A stretch of DNA of 64,000 nucleotides, taken from NCBI RefSeq assembly GCF_942548115.1, contig NZ_OW824151.1:2232001-2296000 (forward strand), read 5' to 3'. The position numbers were made by a program, and so were the translations under genes. The notes under the pieces were generated by a model. It searched no databases. It had not been told where the DNA came from and worked only from the letters and a program-made list of their open reading frames with translations. Positions 25,409 to 37,248 of this stretch are shown one piece after another; within the stretch, counting starts at the first letter, position 1, and each line of letters begins with the position of its first letter. This stretch comes from Aeromicrobium sp. Leaf245. Lineage in GTDB: Bacteria; Actinomycetota; Actinomycetes; Propionibacteriales; Nocardioidaceae.

Positions 25409-27601
25409 GTGACCAGCACCTCCACCACCCTGGACTGGACCGAGCTCGACGCCAAGGCGGTGGACACCGCCCGACTCCTCGCGGCGGACGCCGTCGAGAA
25501 GGTCGGCAACGGCCACCCCGGCACCGCCATGAGCCTGGCCCCGGCGGCCTACCTGCTGTACCAGAAGCTGATGCGCCACGACCCCACGGACCCGCAGTGG
25601 GTCGGTCGCGACCGGTTTGTGCTCTCGTGCGGCCACTCGAGCCTGACGCAGTACATCCAGCTCTACCTCGCCGGCTACTCGATGACGCTCGACGACCTCA
25701 AGAGCCTGCGCACGTGGGGAAGCCAGACACCGGGCCACCCGGAGTACCGCCACACCCCGGGCATCGAGGTCACGACCGGCCCGCTGGGCCAGGGCATCGC
25801 CAACGCCGTGGGCATGGCCATGGCCGCCCGCCGCGAGCGTGGGCTGCTCGACCCCGACACCGCCGCCGGCGAGAGCCCCTTCGACCACCAGGTCTACGTG
25901 ATCGCGTCCGACGGCGACGTGCAGGAGGGTGTCTCCGCCGAGGCCTCCTCCCTCGCCGGGCACCAGAAGCTCGGCAACCTGACCGTGCTCTACGACGCGA
26001 ACAAGATCTCGATCGAGGACGACACGGACGTGGCGTTCACCGAGGACGTCGCCGCGCGCTACGCCGCCTACGGCTGGCACGTGCAGACGGTCGACTGGAC
26101 CAACGGCGGCACGGGCTACGAGGAGGACCTGCAGGCGCTCTGGGACGCGTACCAGGCCGCCGAGGCGGTCACCGACAAGCCGTCCTTCATCCAGCTGCAC
26201 ACGATCATCGCGTGGCCGGCCCCGTCGGCGCAGAACACCGGCGCCTCGCACGGGTCCGCCCTCGGCGCCGACGAGATCAAGGCCACGAAGGAGCTGCTGG
26301 GCTTCGATCCCGAGCAGTCCTTCGCGGTCGCCGACGACGTCATCGCCCACACGCACGCCGTGCGCGACCGCGGCGCCACGGCGCGCGAGGAGTGGCAGAA
26401 GTCGTTCGACGCCTGGGCCACGTCCAACCCCGACGGCGCCGCCCTGCTGCAGCGCCTCACCGACCGGGTCCTGCCCGACGGCTGGGAGTCGGCCCTGCCG
26501 ACGTTCGAGGCCAGCGAGAAGGGCGTGGCCACCCGCGCGGCGTCCGGCGACGTGCTCACGGCCATCGCGCCCGAGCTCCCCGAGCTGTGGGGCGGGTCCG
26601 CCGACCTCGCCGGCTCGAACAACACCACGCCCAAGGGCGAGCCGTCGTTCCTGCCCCCTGAGTGGTCCACCGAGAAGTTCCAGGGCGGCTGGTACGGCCG
26701 CGTGCTGCACTTCGGCATCCGTGAGCACGCGATGGGCGCCATCATGAACGGGATGGTCCAGCACGGGCTCACCCGCCCGTACGGCGGCACGTTCCTCGTG
26801 TTCAGCGACTACATGCGTCCCGCGGTCCGCCTGGCGGCGCTGCAGGAGCTCCCGGTCACCTACGTCTGGACGCACGACTCCATCGGCCTCGGCGAGGACG
26901 GTCCCACCCACCAGCCCATCGAGCACCTGGCCGCCCTGCGCGCCATCCCCGGCCTCGACGTCGTGCGACCCGCCGACGCCAACGAGGTCGCGGTCGCGTG
27001 GCGCACGCTCATGGGCATCACCAACCGACCGGTCGCCCTCGCGCTCAGCCGCCAGAACGTGCCGACCTTCCCCCGCGGCACCGAGGGGTACGCAGCCGCC
27101 GACGGCGCCGCCCGTGGCGCCTACGTGCTGCTCGACACCGACGGTGAGCCCGACGTCGTCCTCGTCGGCACCGGCTCGGAGGTCCAGCTCGCCGTTCGGG
27201 CCCGCGACCTCCTGGCCGCCGAGGGCATCCAGGCCCGCGTGGTCTCGATGCCGTCGCGCGAGTGGTTCGAGCAGCAGGACTCGGGGTACCGCGACAGCGT
27301 GCTCCCCCCGCACCTGCGTGCCCGTGTCGCCGTCGAGGCCGGCGTGTCCTTCGGCTGGCGCGACGTCCTCGGCGACGCCGGCCGGTTCGTCGGCATCGAG
27401 CACTTCGGTGCCTCGGCCGACGCCGGGACCCTGTACGAGAAGTTCGGCATCACCGCCGAGGCCGTCGTGGCCTCGGCCAAGGAGTCCATCGAGGCGTCGC
27501 AGCACACCGGCGGCGTCCCGTTCTTCGCCCGCCCCTCCGGACCGGTGGGACCGGGCGACAACCAGGACGCGGCCGGTGGCGGGAGCCACCGCCAGTCCTG
27601 A
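25409..27601 (+). CDS. tkt: Transketolase
   Basis: 730 residues. The thiamine diphosphate motif is [19 protein letters not shown]...YDANKIS (GDG-X~27-N type). Substrate-binding features include [29 protein letters not shown] and [16 protein letters not shown]. It moves two-carbon units in the pentose-phosphate pathway. The last ~25 residues (after FFARPSGP) are a Gly/Asp-rich tail beyond the usual family end. The GTG start has AGGAG about 11 bases upstream. First gene of tkt-tal-pgi-zwf-opcA-pgl. Confidence 0.97.
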   Translation: MTSTSTTLDWTELDAKAVDTARLLAADAVEKVGNGHPGTAMSLAPAAYLLYQKLMRHDPTDPQWVGRDRFVLSCGHSSLTQYIQLYLAGYSMTLDDLKSLRTWGSQTPGHPEYRHTPGIEVTTGPLGQGIANAVGMAMAARRERGLLDPDTAAGESPFDHQVYVIASDGDVQEGVSAEASSLAGHQKLGNLTVLYDANKISIEDDTDVAFTEDVAARYAAYGWHVQTVDWTNGGTGYEEDLQALWDAYQAAEAVTDKPSFIQLHTIIAWPAPSAQNTGASHGSALGADEIKATKELLGFDPEQSFAVADDVIAHTHAVRDRGATAREEWQKSFDAWATSNPDGAALLQRLTDRVLPDGWESALPTFEASEKGVATRAASGDVLTAIAPELPELWGGSADLAGSNNTTPKGEPSFLPPEWSTEKFQGGWYGRVLHFGIREHAMGAIMNGMVQHGLTRPYGGTFLVFSDYMRPAVRLAALQELPVTYVWTHDSIGLGEDGPTHQPIEHLAALRAIPGLDVVRPADANEVAVAWRTLMGITNRPVALALSRQNVPTFPRGTEGYAAADGAARGAYVLLDTDGEPDVVLVGTGSEVQLAVRARDLLAAEGIQARVVSMPSREWFEQQDSGYRDSVLPPHLRARVAVEAGVSFGWRDVLGDAGRFVGIEHFGASADAGTLYEKFGITAEAVVASAKESIEASQHTGGVPFFARPSGPVGPGDNQDAAGGGSHRQS

Positions 27602-27639
27602 GCACGTCACGAGACCTCAACCCCGATCGGGAGACGACC

Positions 27640-28728
27640 ATGAACGAGCGACTGCAGAACCTCAGCGACGCCGGAGTGTCCATCTGGCTGGACGACCTGT
27701 CCCGTGAGCGGATCGAGAGCGGCAACCTCGCCGAGCTGATCCGTGACCAGAACGTCGTCGGCGTCACCACCAACCCGACGATCTTCGCGTCGGCGTTGTC
27801 CAAGGGCGAGAAGTACGCCGAGCAGGTCAAGGAGCTGAAAGCCGCCGGTGCCGACGTCGACGAGGCGGTCTTCGAGATCACCACCACCGACGTGCAGCAG
27901 GCGTGCGACATCTTCACGGGCGTCTACGACGCGACGGGCGGCGTCGACGGACGGGTCTCGATCGAGGTCGAGCCGGGTCTGGCCCGCGACAGCGACGCGA
28001 CGGCCGCCATGGCGCGCAAGCTCTGGGACCGGGTCGACCGGCCCAACACGCTGATCAAGATCCCCGCGACGGTCGAGGGCCTGCCCGCGATCGCCAAGAC
28101 GATCGGCCAGGGCATCAGCGTCAACGTCACGCTGATCTTCTCCCTCGAGCGGTACCGCGGGGTCATGGACGCCTACCTCGAGGGTCTCGAGACGGCGGCG
28201 GCCGAGGGCCGCGACCTGTCGGCCATCCACTCCGTCGCGTCGTTCTTCATCAGCCGCGTCGACTCCGAGGTCGACAAGCAGCTCGGCGAGGGACACGAGC
28301 TGCGCGGGAAGGCCGCCCTGGCCAACGCCCGTCTGGCGTACGAGGCGTACGAGGAGGTCTTCGGCAGCGAGCGCTTCGCCGCGCTCGAGGCCAAGGGCGC
28401 CAACCCGCAGCGGCCGCTGTGGGCCTCCACCGGCGTCAAGGACCCCGCCCTGCCCGACACGCTCTACGTGAGCGAGCTGGTCGTCGACGGCACGGTGAAC
28501 ACCATGCCGGAGAAGACGCTCCAGGCGTTCGGCGACCACGGCGAGGTCTCCGGCGACACGGTGCACGGGACCTACGACGACTCGCGGGCGGTCATCGCCG
28601 CGCTCGAGGAGGCCGGCGTCTCCTACGACCAGGTGGTCAAGGTCCTCGAGGACGAGGGCCTGGAGAAGTTCGACGCGTCCTGGGCCGAGCTGCTCGAGAC
28701 CGTCACCGCCGAGCTCGAGAAGGCCTGA
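27640..28728 (+). CDS. tal: Transaldolase
   Basis: 362 residues of the longer actinobacterial/cyanobacterial type. The Schiff-base Lys is in [13 protein letters not shown]; other motifs are [12 protein letters not shown] and [17 protein letters not shown]. It moves three-carbon units between sugar phosphates. ATG at 27640 follows GGGAGA with a four-base gap, 38 bases after the tkt stop. Confidence 0.96.
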   Translation: MNERLQNLSDAGVSIWLDDLSRERIESGNLAELIRDQNVVGVTTNPTIFASALSKGEKYAEQVKELKAAGADVDEAVFEITTTDVQQACDIFTGVYDATGGVDGRVSIEVEPGLARDSDATAAMARKLWDRVDRPNTLIKIPATVEGLPAIAKTIGQGISVNVTLIFSLERYRGVMDAYLEGLETAAAEGRDLSAIHSVASFFISRVDSEVDKQLGEGHELRGKAALANARLAYEAYEEVFGSERFAALEAKGANPQRPLWASTGVKDPALPDTLYVSELVVDGTVNTMPEKTLQAFGDHGEVSGDTVHGTYDDSRAVIAALEEAGVSYDQVVKVLEDEGLEKFDASWAELLETVTAELEKA

Positions 28729-28731
28729 GCC

Positions 28732-30336
28732 GTGTCCCGACCCGACGTCACCCTGACCGTCGCTGACGAGGGGGACCTCGAGGCTGCGGTCGGCGACCTG
28801 GTCACCGAGCGCTTCGCGTCCCGTCTGCTCGCCGGTGATGCCACCCTGTGGGGCTCGGACGCCGAGTCCGAGGCCTCGAAGCGACTCTCGTGGACGTCGC
28901 TGGCCCAGACGTCGCGGCCCCTCGTCGGGCAGATCGAGGCCCTGCGCTCCGAGCTGCACGCGCGCGGGCTCGACCACGTCGTGCTCTGCGGCATGGGTGG
29001 GTCGTCGCTGGCCCCCGAGGTCATCTGCGCCGCCGCAGGCGTGGAGCTGACCGTGCTCGACTCCTCCCAGCCCGACATGGTGCGGTCCGCGCTCGCGGAC
29101 CGTCTGGAGCGCACGGTCGTCGTCGTCTCCAGCAAGTCCGGCGGGACCGTTGAGACCGACAGCCAGCGTCGTGCCTACGAGCAGGCCTTCAGCGACGCGG
29201 GTCTCTCCCCCGCCGACCACCTCGTGGTGGTCACCGACCCGGGCTCGCCGCTCGACGAGCAGGCCACCGCCGCGGGGTACCGCGTCTTCCACGCCGACCC
29301 CGAGGTCGGCGGCCGCTACTCGGCGCTCACTGCGTTCGGGCTGGTGCCCAGCGGCCTCGCCGGCGCCGACGTCGGCGCCCTGCTCGACGAGGCCGAGTCG
29401 GCCGGACCGGAGCTGTTCGCCGACGACGCCGCCAACCCCGCGCTGCGCCTCGGTGCGGCACTGGGCGTCGCCAACCGGGCCGCGGTCGACAAGCTCGTCC
29501 TGCTCGACCACGACGCCGGCACCTCCGGGGCGTGGGGCGTGGGCGACTGGATCGAGCAGCTGGTGGCCGAGTCGACGGGCAAGCAGGGTCGCGGGATCCT
29601 GCCCGTCGTCGTGCCCAGCACGCACGCCGTCAACGTCGACCCCAGCACGCCCGACTCGTTCCTGGTCGTCACGGGCTCCGCCCAGCCCCCCACGAGCACC
29701 TCGGGCTGGTCCGCCGGCGTGACCGGCGGCCTCGGCGGCCAGATGCTGCTCTGGGAGGTCGCGGTCAGCGTGGCCGGTGCCCTCATCGGCATCAACCCCT
29801 TCGACCAGCCCGACGTCGAGAGCGCCAAGCAGGCCGCGCGCGACAAGCTCAGCGGCGGCTCGGACGACGAGGTCGCGGCCGACGTCACGGACGGACCGGT
29901 CAGCGCCTTCGGCACGAGTGCCGACTCCCTGACCGACGCGGTCCAGGGACTCCTCGACCAGCTGGACCCCGAGCACGGCTACGTCGCCGTGCACGCCTAC
30001 CTCGACCGCTGGGAGCTCAGCGCGTACGCAGGTCTGCGCGAGCTGCTGGCCCGCCGCACGGGACGCCCCGTCACGTTCGGCTGGGGGCCGCGGTTCCTGC
30101 ACTCCACCGGGCAGTACCACAAGGGTGGCCCGGCCACCGGGGTCTACCTGCAGCTCACGAGCGACGCCGCGCAGGACCTCGCCGTGCCCGGTCGCGACTT
30201 CACCTTCGGTGAGTTCATCGCGTCCCAGGCCGCCGGCGACGCGCAGGTGCTCCAGGACCACGGCAGACCTGTGCTCCGGCTCCACCTGGCCGACCCCGAG
30301 GCTGCCGCCGCCACCGTGCGCGACCTGCTCGCATGA
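28732..30336 (+). CDS. pgi: Glucose-6-phosphate isomerase
   Basis: 534 residues. Sugar-phosphate binding stretch VVSSKSGGTVET, phosphate loop LCGMGGSSLAPEV, and a C-terminal part with GWGPRFLHSTGQYHKGGP. It resembles the divergent isomerases (some with a transaldolase-like relative) found in actinobacterial pentose-phosphate operons rather than the E. coli type. GTG start three bases after the tal stop. It feeds glucose-6-phosphate to Zwf. Confidence 0.92.
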   Translation: MSRPDVTLTVADEGDLEAAVGDLVTERFASRLLAGDATLWGSDAESEASKRLSWTSLAQTSRPLVGQIEALRSELHARGLDHVVLCGMGGSSLAPEVICAAAGVELTVLDSSQPDMVRSALADRLERTVVVVSSKSGGTVETDSQRRAYEQAFSDAGLSPADHLVVVTDPGSPLDEQATAAGYRVFHADPEVGGRYSALTAFGLVPSGLAGADVGALLDEAESAGPELFADDAANPALRLGAALGVANRAAVDKLVLLDHDAGTSGAWGVGDWIEQLVAESTGKQGRGILPVVVPSTHAVNVDPSTPDSFLVVTGSAQPPTSTSGWSAGVTGGLGGQMLLWEVAVSVAGALIGINPFDQPDVESAKQAARDKLSGGSDDEVAADVTDGPVSAFGTSADSLTDAVQGLLDQLDPEHGYVAVHAYLDRWELSAYAGLRELLARRTGRPVTFGWGPRFLHSTGQYHKGGPATGVYLQLTSDAAQDLAVPGRDFTFGEFIASQAAGDAQVLQDHGRPVLRLHLADPEAAAATVRDLLA

Positions 30337-31865
30337 CCGACACGAGCACCGGTTCCAACCCGCTGCGGGACCCGCGCGACCGTCGGCTCCCGAGGATCGC
30401 CGGGCCCTGCAGCGTCGTCATGTTCGGCGTCACGGGCGACCTCGCCCGCAAGAAGCTGATCCCGGCGATCTACGACCTCGCGAACCGCGGTCTCCTGCCG
30501 CCGGGGTTCGCGCTCGTCGGCTTCGCCCGCCACGACTTCGGCACCCAGCAGTTCGCCGACATGCTCAAGGACTCGGCGAAGGCGGGCGCCCGCACACCCT
30601 GGCGCGACACGGTCTGGGCGCAGCTGGAGGCGGGCATCCGCTTCGTGCCCGGTGAGTTCGACGACGACGCCGCCTGGCTCCAGCTGGCCGCCACCATGGC
30701 CGAGCTCGACGAGCAGCAGGGCACCGGCGGGAACCACGCCTTCTACCTCTCGATCCCCCCGGGCCTCTTCCCGGTGGTCGTCGGCAAGATCAAGCAGCAC
30801 GGTCTGGCCGACCAGTCGGGTGGGTGGCGTCGGGTCGTCATCGAGAAGCCGTTCGGCCACGACCTCGAGTCGGCGCGGACGCTCAACTCGCTCGTCTCCG
30901 AGGTGTTCCCCCGCGAGAGCGTGTTCCGCATCGACCACTACCTCGGCAAGGAGACGGTGCAGAACATCCTGGCGCTGCGCTTCGCGAACGGGATGTTCGA
31001 GCCGCTGTGGAACAGCCACTACGTCGACCACGTGCAGATCACGATGGCCGAGGACATCGGCATCGGCACGCGCGCGGGCTACTACGACGGCATCGGCGCC
31101 GCGCGTGACGTGATCCAGAACCACCTGCTCCAGCTCATGGCCCTCATCGCGATGGAGGAGCCCGTCTCCTTCAACGCCGAGAGCCTGCGGATCGAGAAGC
31201 AGAAGATCCTGGCCAACGCCCGCCCGGCCACGCCGATGGCCGACCACACGGCCCAGGCCCAGTACACCGCCGGCTGGGCCGGCGGCGAGCACGTCGTCGG
31301 CTACCTCGAGGAGCAGGGCATCCCGCAGGAGTCCCGCACGGAGACCTACGCGGCCGTGCGCGTCGACGTGGCCACCCGCCGCTGGGCCGGGGTCCCGTTC
31401 TACCTGCGCACGGGCAAGCGGCTCGGTCGTCGGGTCACCGAGGTGGCCGTGGTGTTCAAGGCGGCACCGCACCAGCCGTTCAGCAAGAACGACATCGAGG
31501 AGCTCGGCAAGAACGCCCTCGTCATGCGCATCCAGCCCGACGAGGGCGTCACGCTGCGCTTCGGTGCGAAGGTGCCCGGCACCACGATGGAGATCCGTGA
31601 CGTGCTCATGGACTTCGCCTACGGCGGCGCGTTCGTCGAGAGCAGCCCGGAGGCCTACGAGCGCCTCATCCTCGACGTGCTGCTCGGTGATCCGCCGCTG
31701 TTCCCGCAGCAGGAGGAGGTCGAGCTGTCCTGGAAGATCCTCGACCCCGTCATCGAGCACTGGACGCGGCAGCGCTCCATCGACACCTACACGTCGGGGA
31801 CGTGGGGACCACCGACCGCCGACGCCATGATGGAACGTGACGGCCGCGTCTGGAGGCGACCCTGA
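30333..31865 (+). CDS. zwf: Glucose-6-phosphate 1-dehydrogenase
   Basis: 510 residues. The nucleotide-binding motif is GVTGDLARKKLIP; the active-site motif is RIDHYLGKETVQN with catalytic His and Lys; and EKPFGHD follows the family pattern. It makes 6-phosphogluconolactone and NAD(P)H. Its ATG overlaps the pgi stop by four bases, and its stop shares one base with the opcA ATG. Confidence 0.97.
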   Translation: MTDTSTGSNPLRDPRDRRLPRIAGPCSVVMFGVTGDLARKKLIPAIYDLANRGLLPPGFALVGFARHDFGTQQFADMLKDSAKAGARTPWRDTVWAQLEAGIRFVPGEFDDDAAWLQLAATMAELDEQQGTGGNHAFYLSIPPGLFPVVVGKIKQHGLADQSGGWRRVVIEKPFGHDLESARTLNSLVSEVFPRESVFRIDHYLGKETVQNILALRFANGMFEPLWNSHYVDHVQITMAEDIGIGTRAGYYDGIGAARDVIQNHLLQLMALIAMEEPVSFNAESLRIEKQKILANARPATPMADHTAQAQYTAGWAGGEHVVGYLEEQGIPQESRTETYAAVRVDVATRRWAGVPFYLRTGKRLGRRVTEVAVVFKAAPHQPFSKNDIEELGKNALVMRIQPDEGVTLRFGAKVPGTTMEIRDVLMDFAYGGAFVESSPEAYERLILDVLLGDPPLFPQQEEVELSWKILDPVIEHWTRQRSIDTYTSGTWGPPTADAMMERDGRVWRRP

Positions 31866-32764
31866 TGCAGATCAACCTCGACGACACGACCTCACCGGAG
31901 ATCGCGCGTGCCATGGTGCGCGCGCGAGTCGACTCCGGCAGCCCGGCCATGGACATGGTGCTCACGGCCCTGGTCGTGACCGACGACGAGACCGTGGGCG
32001 ACGCGCTGCGCACGGCCGCGGTGCTCTCGCGCGAGCACCCGTCACGCGTCATCGGCATCGTCCTGGGCGACGGGCGCGGACACCCGCGGGTCGACGCCAC
32101 CGTCCGGGTGGGCGAGAACGCCGCCGGCGAGTCGATCCTGCTGCGCCTGTCGGGGCCGCTCACCCGGCACGCCGAGTCCGTGGTGCTGCCGCTGCTGCTC
32201 CCCGACTCCCCCGTCGTGGTGTGGTGGCCGGGCAAGCCGCCGGCCTGCCCGTCGCAGGACCCGATCGGTCAGCTGGCCCAGCGCCGACTGACCGATGCCG
32301 AGGCGACCGACTCCCCGGTGCGCACGCTCAAGAGCACCGCCCGGAACTACGCCCCGGGCGACACCGACCTGAGCTGGACGCGACTCACGCCCTGGCGCGC
32401 CCTGCTGGCCGCCGCCCTCGACCAGGCCACCGGCAGCGTGGAGCGTGGTGTCGTCGAGGCCGGGTCCGGCAATCCTGCCGCCACGCTGCTCACCGCCTGG
32501 CTGCAGAGCAGGCTCGGCGTCCCGATCACGCAGCGACGCAGCGACACCGAGCAGATCGCGCGGGTCGTGCTCGAGACGGCCACGGGCGACGTGACCATCG
32601 AGCGGATCGACGCAGAGTCCTGCCTGTTCTCCATCCCGGGATCGGCACCCCGTCACGTGCCTCTCGGTGCCCGCTCGCTCGCCGAGCTCCTCGCCGAGGA
32701 CCTGCGGCGGCTCGACGCCGACGACGTGTACCACGAGACGATCACCCACCTGCTGGAGTCCTGA
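31865..32764 (+). CDS. opcA: OpcA, glucose-6-phosphate dehydrogenase assembly protein
   Basis: 299 residues, including PVVVWWPGKPPACPSQDPIG, DTDLSWTRLTPWRALLAAALDQ and RRLDADDVYHETI, which are typical OpcA segments. It is needed for full activity or redox control of G6P dehydrogenase in cyanobacteria and actinobacteria. The start and stop each share one base with the neighbouring genes, so expression should follow zwf and pgl closely. Confidence 0.94.
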   Translation: MQINLDDTTSPEIARAMVRARVDSGSPAMDMVLTALVVTDDETVGDALRTAAVLSREHPSRVIGIVLGDGRGHPRVDATVRVGENAAGESILLRLSGPLTRHAESVVLPLLLPDSPVVVWWPGKPPACPSQDPIGQLAQRRLTDAEATDSPVRTLKSTARNYAPGDTDLSWTRLTPWRALLAAALDQATGSVERGVVEAGSGNPAATLLTAWLQSRLGVPITQRRSDTEQIARVVLETATGDVTIERIDAESCLFSIPGSAPRHVPLGARSLAELLAEDLRRLDADDVYHETITHLLES

Positions 32765-33486
32765 TGAGCCCCACGGCACCCGAGCCCGTCACCCACGTCC
32801 ACCCCGACGCCGCGACCCTCGCCGAGGCGGTGGCGACCCGGCTGGCCGAGCGGGTGGCCGCGGCCCAGGCGGAGGGACGGGTCCCGCACGTGGTGCTCAC
32901 CGGGGGCACCATCGCCATCGAGATCTACGAGCGGCTCGACGTCGACGCCGCACGCTGGGCCGACGTCGTCTACTGGTTCGGTGACGAGCGGTTCGTCCCG
33001 CAGGGGCACGAGGACCGCAACGACCGGCAGGCGCGCGACAGCTTCCTCGACCGGTGCGGCGTCCCGGCCGAGAACGTGCGGTCGATGCCGGCGCACGGCT
33101 GCTCCACGTCCATGGCCGAGGCGGCCGACGCCTACGGCGCCACGCTGCCCGACGAGCCGTTCGACGTCGTGCTCCTCGGTCTCGGACCGGACGGGCACGT
33201 GGCCTCGCTGTTCCCGGGGTTCACGCAGCTGCACGAGCGGGAGCGCCGGTGCGTCGAGGTGTTCGGGTCACCGAAGCCGCCCCCGGAGCGCATCAGCCTC
33301 ACCTTCGGCGCCCTCAACCACACCCGGGCCACGTGGTTCCTCGTCTCCGGCGAGGGCAAGGCCGATGCCGTGGCCCGCGCCCGGGCCGGCGAGGGATCGA
33401 TCGACGAGACTCCCGCACGCGGGGCCCACGGACAGGACGAGACGCTCTGGTTCCTCGACGAGGCTGCGGCGAGCGCTCTGCGATAG
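32764..33486 (+). CDS. pgl: 6-phosphogluconolactonase
   Basis: 240 residues of the NagB/DevB fold. Family motifs are VVLTGGTIAIEIYE, VVYWFGDERFVP and LLGLGPDGHVASLFPG with the catalytic His. It hydrolyses the lactone made by Zwf. The usual TGGST loop is TGGTI here, a small deviation. Last gene of the operon; followed by a hairpin at 33505-33536. Confidence 0.94.
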   Translation: MSPTAPEPVTHVHPDAATLAEAVATRLAERVAAAQAEGRVPHVVLTGGTIAIEIYERLDVDAARWADVVYWFGDERFVPQGHEDRNDRQARDSFLDRCGVPAENVRSMPAHGCSTSMAEAADAYGATLPDEPFDVVLLGLGPDGHVASLFPGFTQLHERERRCVEVFGSPKPPPERISLTFGALNHTRATWFLVSGEGKADAVARARAGEGSIDETPARGAHGQDETLWFLDEAAASALR

Positions 33487-33504
33487 CTCGAGCCCGGAAC
33501 GCGA

Positions 33505-33536
33505 CGACGCCCCCGTCCGGTGGGACGAGGGCGTCG
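33505..33536. terminator. Bidirectional terminator between pgl and rbpA
   Basis: A 14-bp stem with one mismatch: 33505-33518 pairs with 33523-33536 around the loop GGTG. It lies between the two convergent stops. Confidence 0.75.
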
Positions 33537-33560
33537 AGGCCGGACCGTGCCGGAGGCAGG

Positions 33561-33914
33561 TCAGAAGATGACGTCGCCGGACTTGCGGCGTGCGCGCAGG
33601 GAGTCGAGGGCCTCGGTGAGGATCACCTGGGCCTCGTCCTCGCTGCGACGTTCCTTCACGTAGGCCAGGTGCGTCTTGTAGGGCTCCGTCTTGGGCGCCG
33701 TCGGACGGTTGTCGGAGTCGGCGCTCGCCGGCATGCCGCACCGCGGGCAGTCCCAGGACTCCGGCGGCTCGGCCTCGAGGGCGAAGTGCAGCAGCGTCTG
33801 GTGGTCGTTGATGCAGAAGTACGTGACGGCCTTGCGAGGCGCGGCCTCACCACGCTCCGCCTCCCCCATGGGCCCCGAACCGATGCGGCTGCCGCGGATG
33901 GCTCCTGCCGCCAT
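33561..33914 (-). CDS. rbpA: RNA polymerase-binding protein RbpA
   Basis: 117 residues. The actinobacterial RbpA core is visible: YFCINDHQTLLHFALEAEPP, WDCPRCGMPA, and the sigma-interacting tail HLAYVKERRSEDEAQVILTEAL. RbpA binds the RNA polymerase beta' region and the principal sigma factor and stabilises open complexes. Its ATG lies one base after the secG stop, so it appears to be the last gene of the gap-pgk-tpiA-secG run. Confidence 0.95.
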   Translation of the reverse strand: MAAGAIRGSRIGSGPMGEAERGEAAPRKAVTYFCINDHQTLLHFALEAEPPESWDCPRCGMPASADSDNRPTAPKTEPYKTHLAYVKERRSEDEAQVILTEALDSLRARRKSGDVIF

Positions 33915-33915
33915 G

Positions 33916-34152
33916 TCAGTTGCTCACCTTCAGCAGCAGCCCGAGGGCGATGATCGAGATCGCCCAGATGACGGCGATGCCGACGGTGATGCGGTCGAGG
34001 TTGCGCTCGGCGACCGAGGAGCCTCCGAGCGAGCTCGAGATGCCGCCGCCGAACATGTCGGACAAGCCGCCGCCGCGCCCCTTGTGCATGAGGATCAGCA
34101 CGATCATGAGCAGGCTCGCGATCGTCAGCACGGACGAGAACAGGATGATCAC
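33916..34152 (-). CDS. secG: Preprotein translocase subunit SecG
   Basis: 78 residues with two transmembrane helices (about 3-22 and 52-74) and the family loop LMHKGRGGGLSDMFGGG. It associates with SecYE to help protein export. GTG start 15 bases after tpiA. The position behind gap-pgk-tpiA is widely conserved. Confidence 0.94.
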   Translation of the reverse strand: MIILFSSVLTIASLLMIVLILMHKGRGGGLSDMFGGGISSSLGGSSVAERNLDRITVGIAVIWAISIIALGLLLKVSN

Positions 34153-34167
34153 AGTGTGGGTCTTCCG

Positions 34168-34962
34168 TCAGGAGGGCAGGGCCGGCATGTCGTAGAACCG
34201 GGCGACGGCGGCGAACTCCTCCGCCTGGAGGCTTGCACCGCCGACCAGGGCGCCGTCCACGTCGGACTTCGCCATGATCGCGGCGATGTTGGCCGCCTTG
34301 ACCGATCCGCCGTACAGGATACGCACTGCGTCAGCAGCCTCCGACGAGCAGGTCTCCGCCACGCGGGCACGGATGGCCGCGCACACCTCCTGGGCGTCCT
34401 CGGGCGTGGCGACCTCGCCGGTGCCGATGGCCCACACGGGCTCGTACGCGACGACCAGCCCGGCGACCTGCTCCGGGGTGAGGCCCGCCAGCGAGCCGTC
34501 GACCTGCGCGAGCGTGTGGGCGACGTGCTCACCGGCCTGCCGGACCTCGAGTCCCTCGCCGACGCAGACGATCGGGGTGATGTCGGCGGCGAGCGCGCGC
34601 TTGGCCTTGGCGTTCACGACGGCGTCGGTCTCGTGGTGGTACTCGCGACGCTCGGAGTGTCCGACGACCACGTAGGAGCAGCCGAGCTTCGCCAGCATGG
34701 CCGCCGTGATCTCACCGGTGTACGCACCGCCGTCGTGCTCGGAGACGTCCTGCGCCCCGTAGCGCAGGGACAGTCGGTCCCCGTCGACGAGTGTCTGGAC
34801 GCTGCGGATGTCGGTGAACGGCGGGATCACCACGACCTCGGAGCGCGTGCCGTCGTGCTTCTTGTCCTGCAGGGTCCACGCCAGCTTCTGCACCAGGACG
34901 ACGGCCTCCTGGTGGTTGAGGTTGGACTTCCAGTTGCCCGCCATGAGCGGTGTGCGTGCCAT
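34168..34962 (-). CDS. tpiA: Triosephosphate isomerase
   Basis: 264 residues. N-terminal [10 protein letters not shown] with catalytic Lys, catalytic His in VVGHSERRE, catalytic Glu in [12 protein letters not shown], and phosphate-binding YGGSVKAAN. Interconverts the triose phosphates. ATG shares one base with the pgk stop. Confidence 0.97.
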   Translation of the reverse strand: MARTPLMAGNWKSNLNHQEAVVLVQKLAWTLQDKKHDGTRSEVVVIPPFTDIRSVQTLVDGDRLSLRYGAQDVSEHDGGAYTGEITAAMLAKLGCSYVVVGHSERREYHHETDAVVNAKAKRALAADITPIVCVGEGLEVRQAGEHVAHTLAQVDGSLAGLTPEQVAGLVVAYEPVWAIGTGEVATPEDAQEVCAAIRARVAETCSSEAADAVRILYGGSVKAANIAAIMAKSDVDGALVGGASLQAEEFAAVARFYDMPALPS

Positions 34963-36179
34963 CAGCTGTCGCCTTCCAGGATCTGCAGGCCGGGGAGCGT
35001 CTTGCCCTCCAGGTACTCCAGGCTCGCTCCACCCCCGGTGGAGATGTGACCGAACTGGTCGTCGGAGAAGCCGAGGCGGCGCACGGCGGCGGCGGAGTCG
35101 CCACCGCCGACGACCGACAGGCCGTCCACCTCGGTGAGGGCCTGCGCGACGGCCTTCGTGCCGGCGGCGAACGCGTCGAACTCGAACACTCCCATCGGGC
35201 CGTTCCAGAACACCGTGTGCGCACCCCGCACGACCTCGGCGAAGCGGGCCGCGCTGTCGGGACCGATGTCGAGACCCATCTGGTCGGAGGGGATGGTGTC
35301 GGCCGCGACGACGGTGGCCGGCGCGTCGGCGGAGAACTCCGGCGCCACGACCACGTCGGTCGGCAGCACGAGCTCGACACCCTTCGCCTCGGCGCGCTCC
35401 ACGTACTCACGGGCGACGTCGAGCTGGTCGGCCTCGAGCAGCGAGGAGCCGACGTCGTGGCCGGCGGCCTTGAGGAACGTGAAGACCATGCCACCGCCGA
35501 TGAGCAGGCTGTCGGCCTTGTCGATGAGGTTGTCGATCACGCCCAGCTTGTCGGACACCTTGGAGCCGCCGAGCACGACCACGTAGGGCCGCTCGGGGGT
35601 CTCGGTCAGCCGCTGCAGGACCTCGACCTCGGCCTGCACCAGCCCGCCGACCACGGCGGGGAGCCGCGTGGCGACGTCGTAGACGCTGGCCTGCTCGCGG
35701 TGCACGACACCGAAGCCGTCGGAGACGAACACGTCGGCCAGCGCCGCGAGCTGGTCCGCGAAGGCGCCACGAACCGCGTCGTCCTTGCTCGTCTCGCCCT
35801 CGTTGAACCGGACGTTCTCGAGCACGGCGACCTGACCGTCCTGCAGCGCCGCGGAGATCCGCTGCGCCTCGACGTCGACGGTGTCGTTGGCGAACAGCAC
35901 CGGGCTGCCGAGCAGCTCGGCCAGCCGCTCGGCCACCGGGGCCAGGGAGTACGCCGGGTCCGGCGCACCCTTGGGACGACCCAGGTGGGCCATCACGAGC
36001 ACGCGCGCGCCGGCCTCGGCCAGACGGCGGATGGTGGGCACGCTGGCGCGCACCCGGCCGTCGTCGGTGATGGTGCTGCCGTCGAGCGGGACGTTCAGGT
36101 CGCTGCGCACCAGCACCCGCGTGCCGGAGAGGTCCCCGCCGCGCTCGTCGAGCAGGCCGTCGATCGTCTGGGCCGCCAC
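34962..36179 (-). CDS. pgk: Phosphoglycerate kinase
   Basis: 405 residues. Substrate site [11 protein letters not shown], then [11 protein letters not shown], hinge [11 protein letters not shown], and the nucleotide site [10 protein letters not shown] and VGGGDSAAA. Glycolytic ATP-forming step after Gap. GTG start one base from the gap stop. Confidence 0.97.
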   Translation of the reverse strand: MAAQTIDGLLDERGGDLSGTRVLVRSDLNVPLDGSTITDDGRVRASVPTIRRLAEAGARVLVMAHLGRPKGAPDPAYSLAPVAERLAELLGSPVLFANDTVDVEAQRISAALQDGQVAVLENVRFNEGETSKDDAVRGAFADQLAALADVFVSDGFGVVHREQASVYDVATRLPAVVGGLVQAEVEVLQRLTETPERPYVVVLGGSKVSDKLGVIDNLIDKADSLLIGGGMVFTFLKAAGHDVGSSLLEADQLDVAREYVERAEAKGVELVLPTDVVVAPEFSADAPATVVAADTIPSDQMGLDIGPDSAARFAEVVRGAHTVFWNGPMGVFEFDAFAAGTKAVAQALTEVDGLSVVGGGDSAAAVRRLGFSDDQFGHISTGGGASLEYLEGKTLPGLQILEGDS

Positions 36180-36180
36180 G

Positions 36181-37248
<1,068 letters not shown>

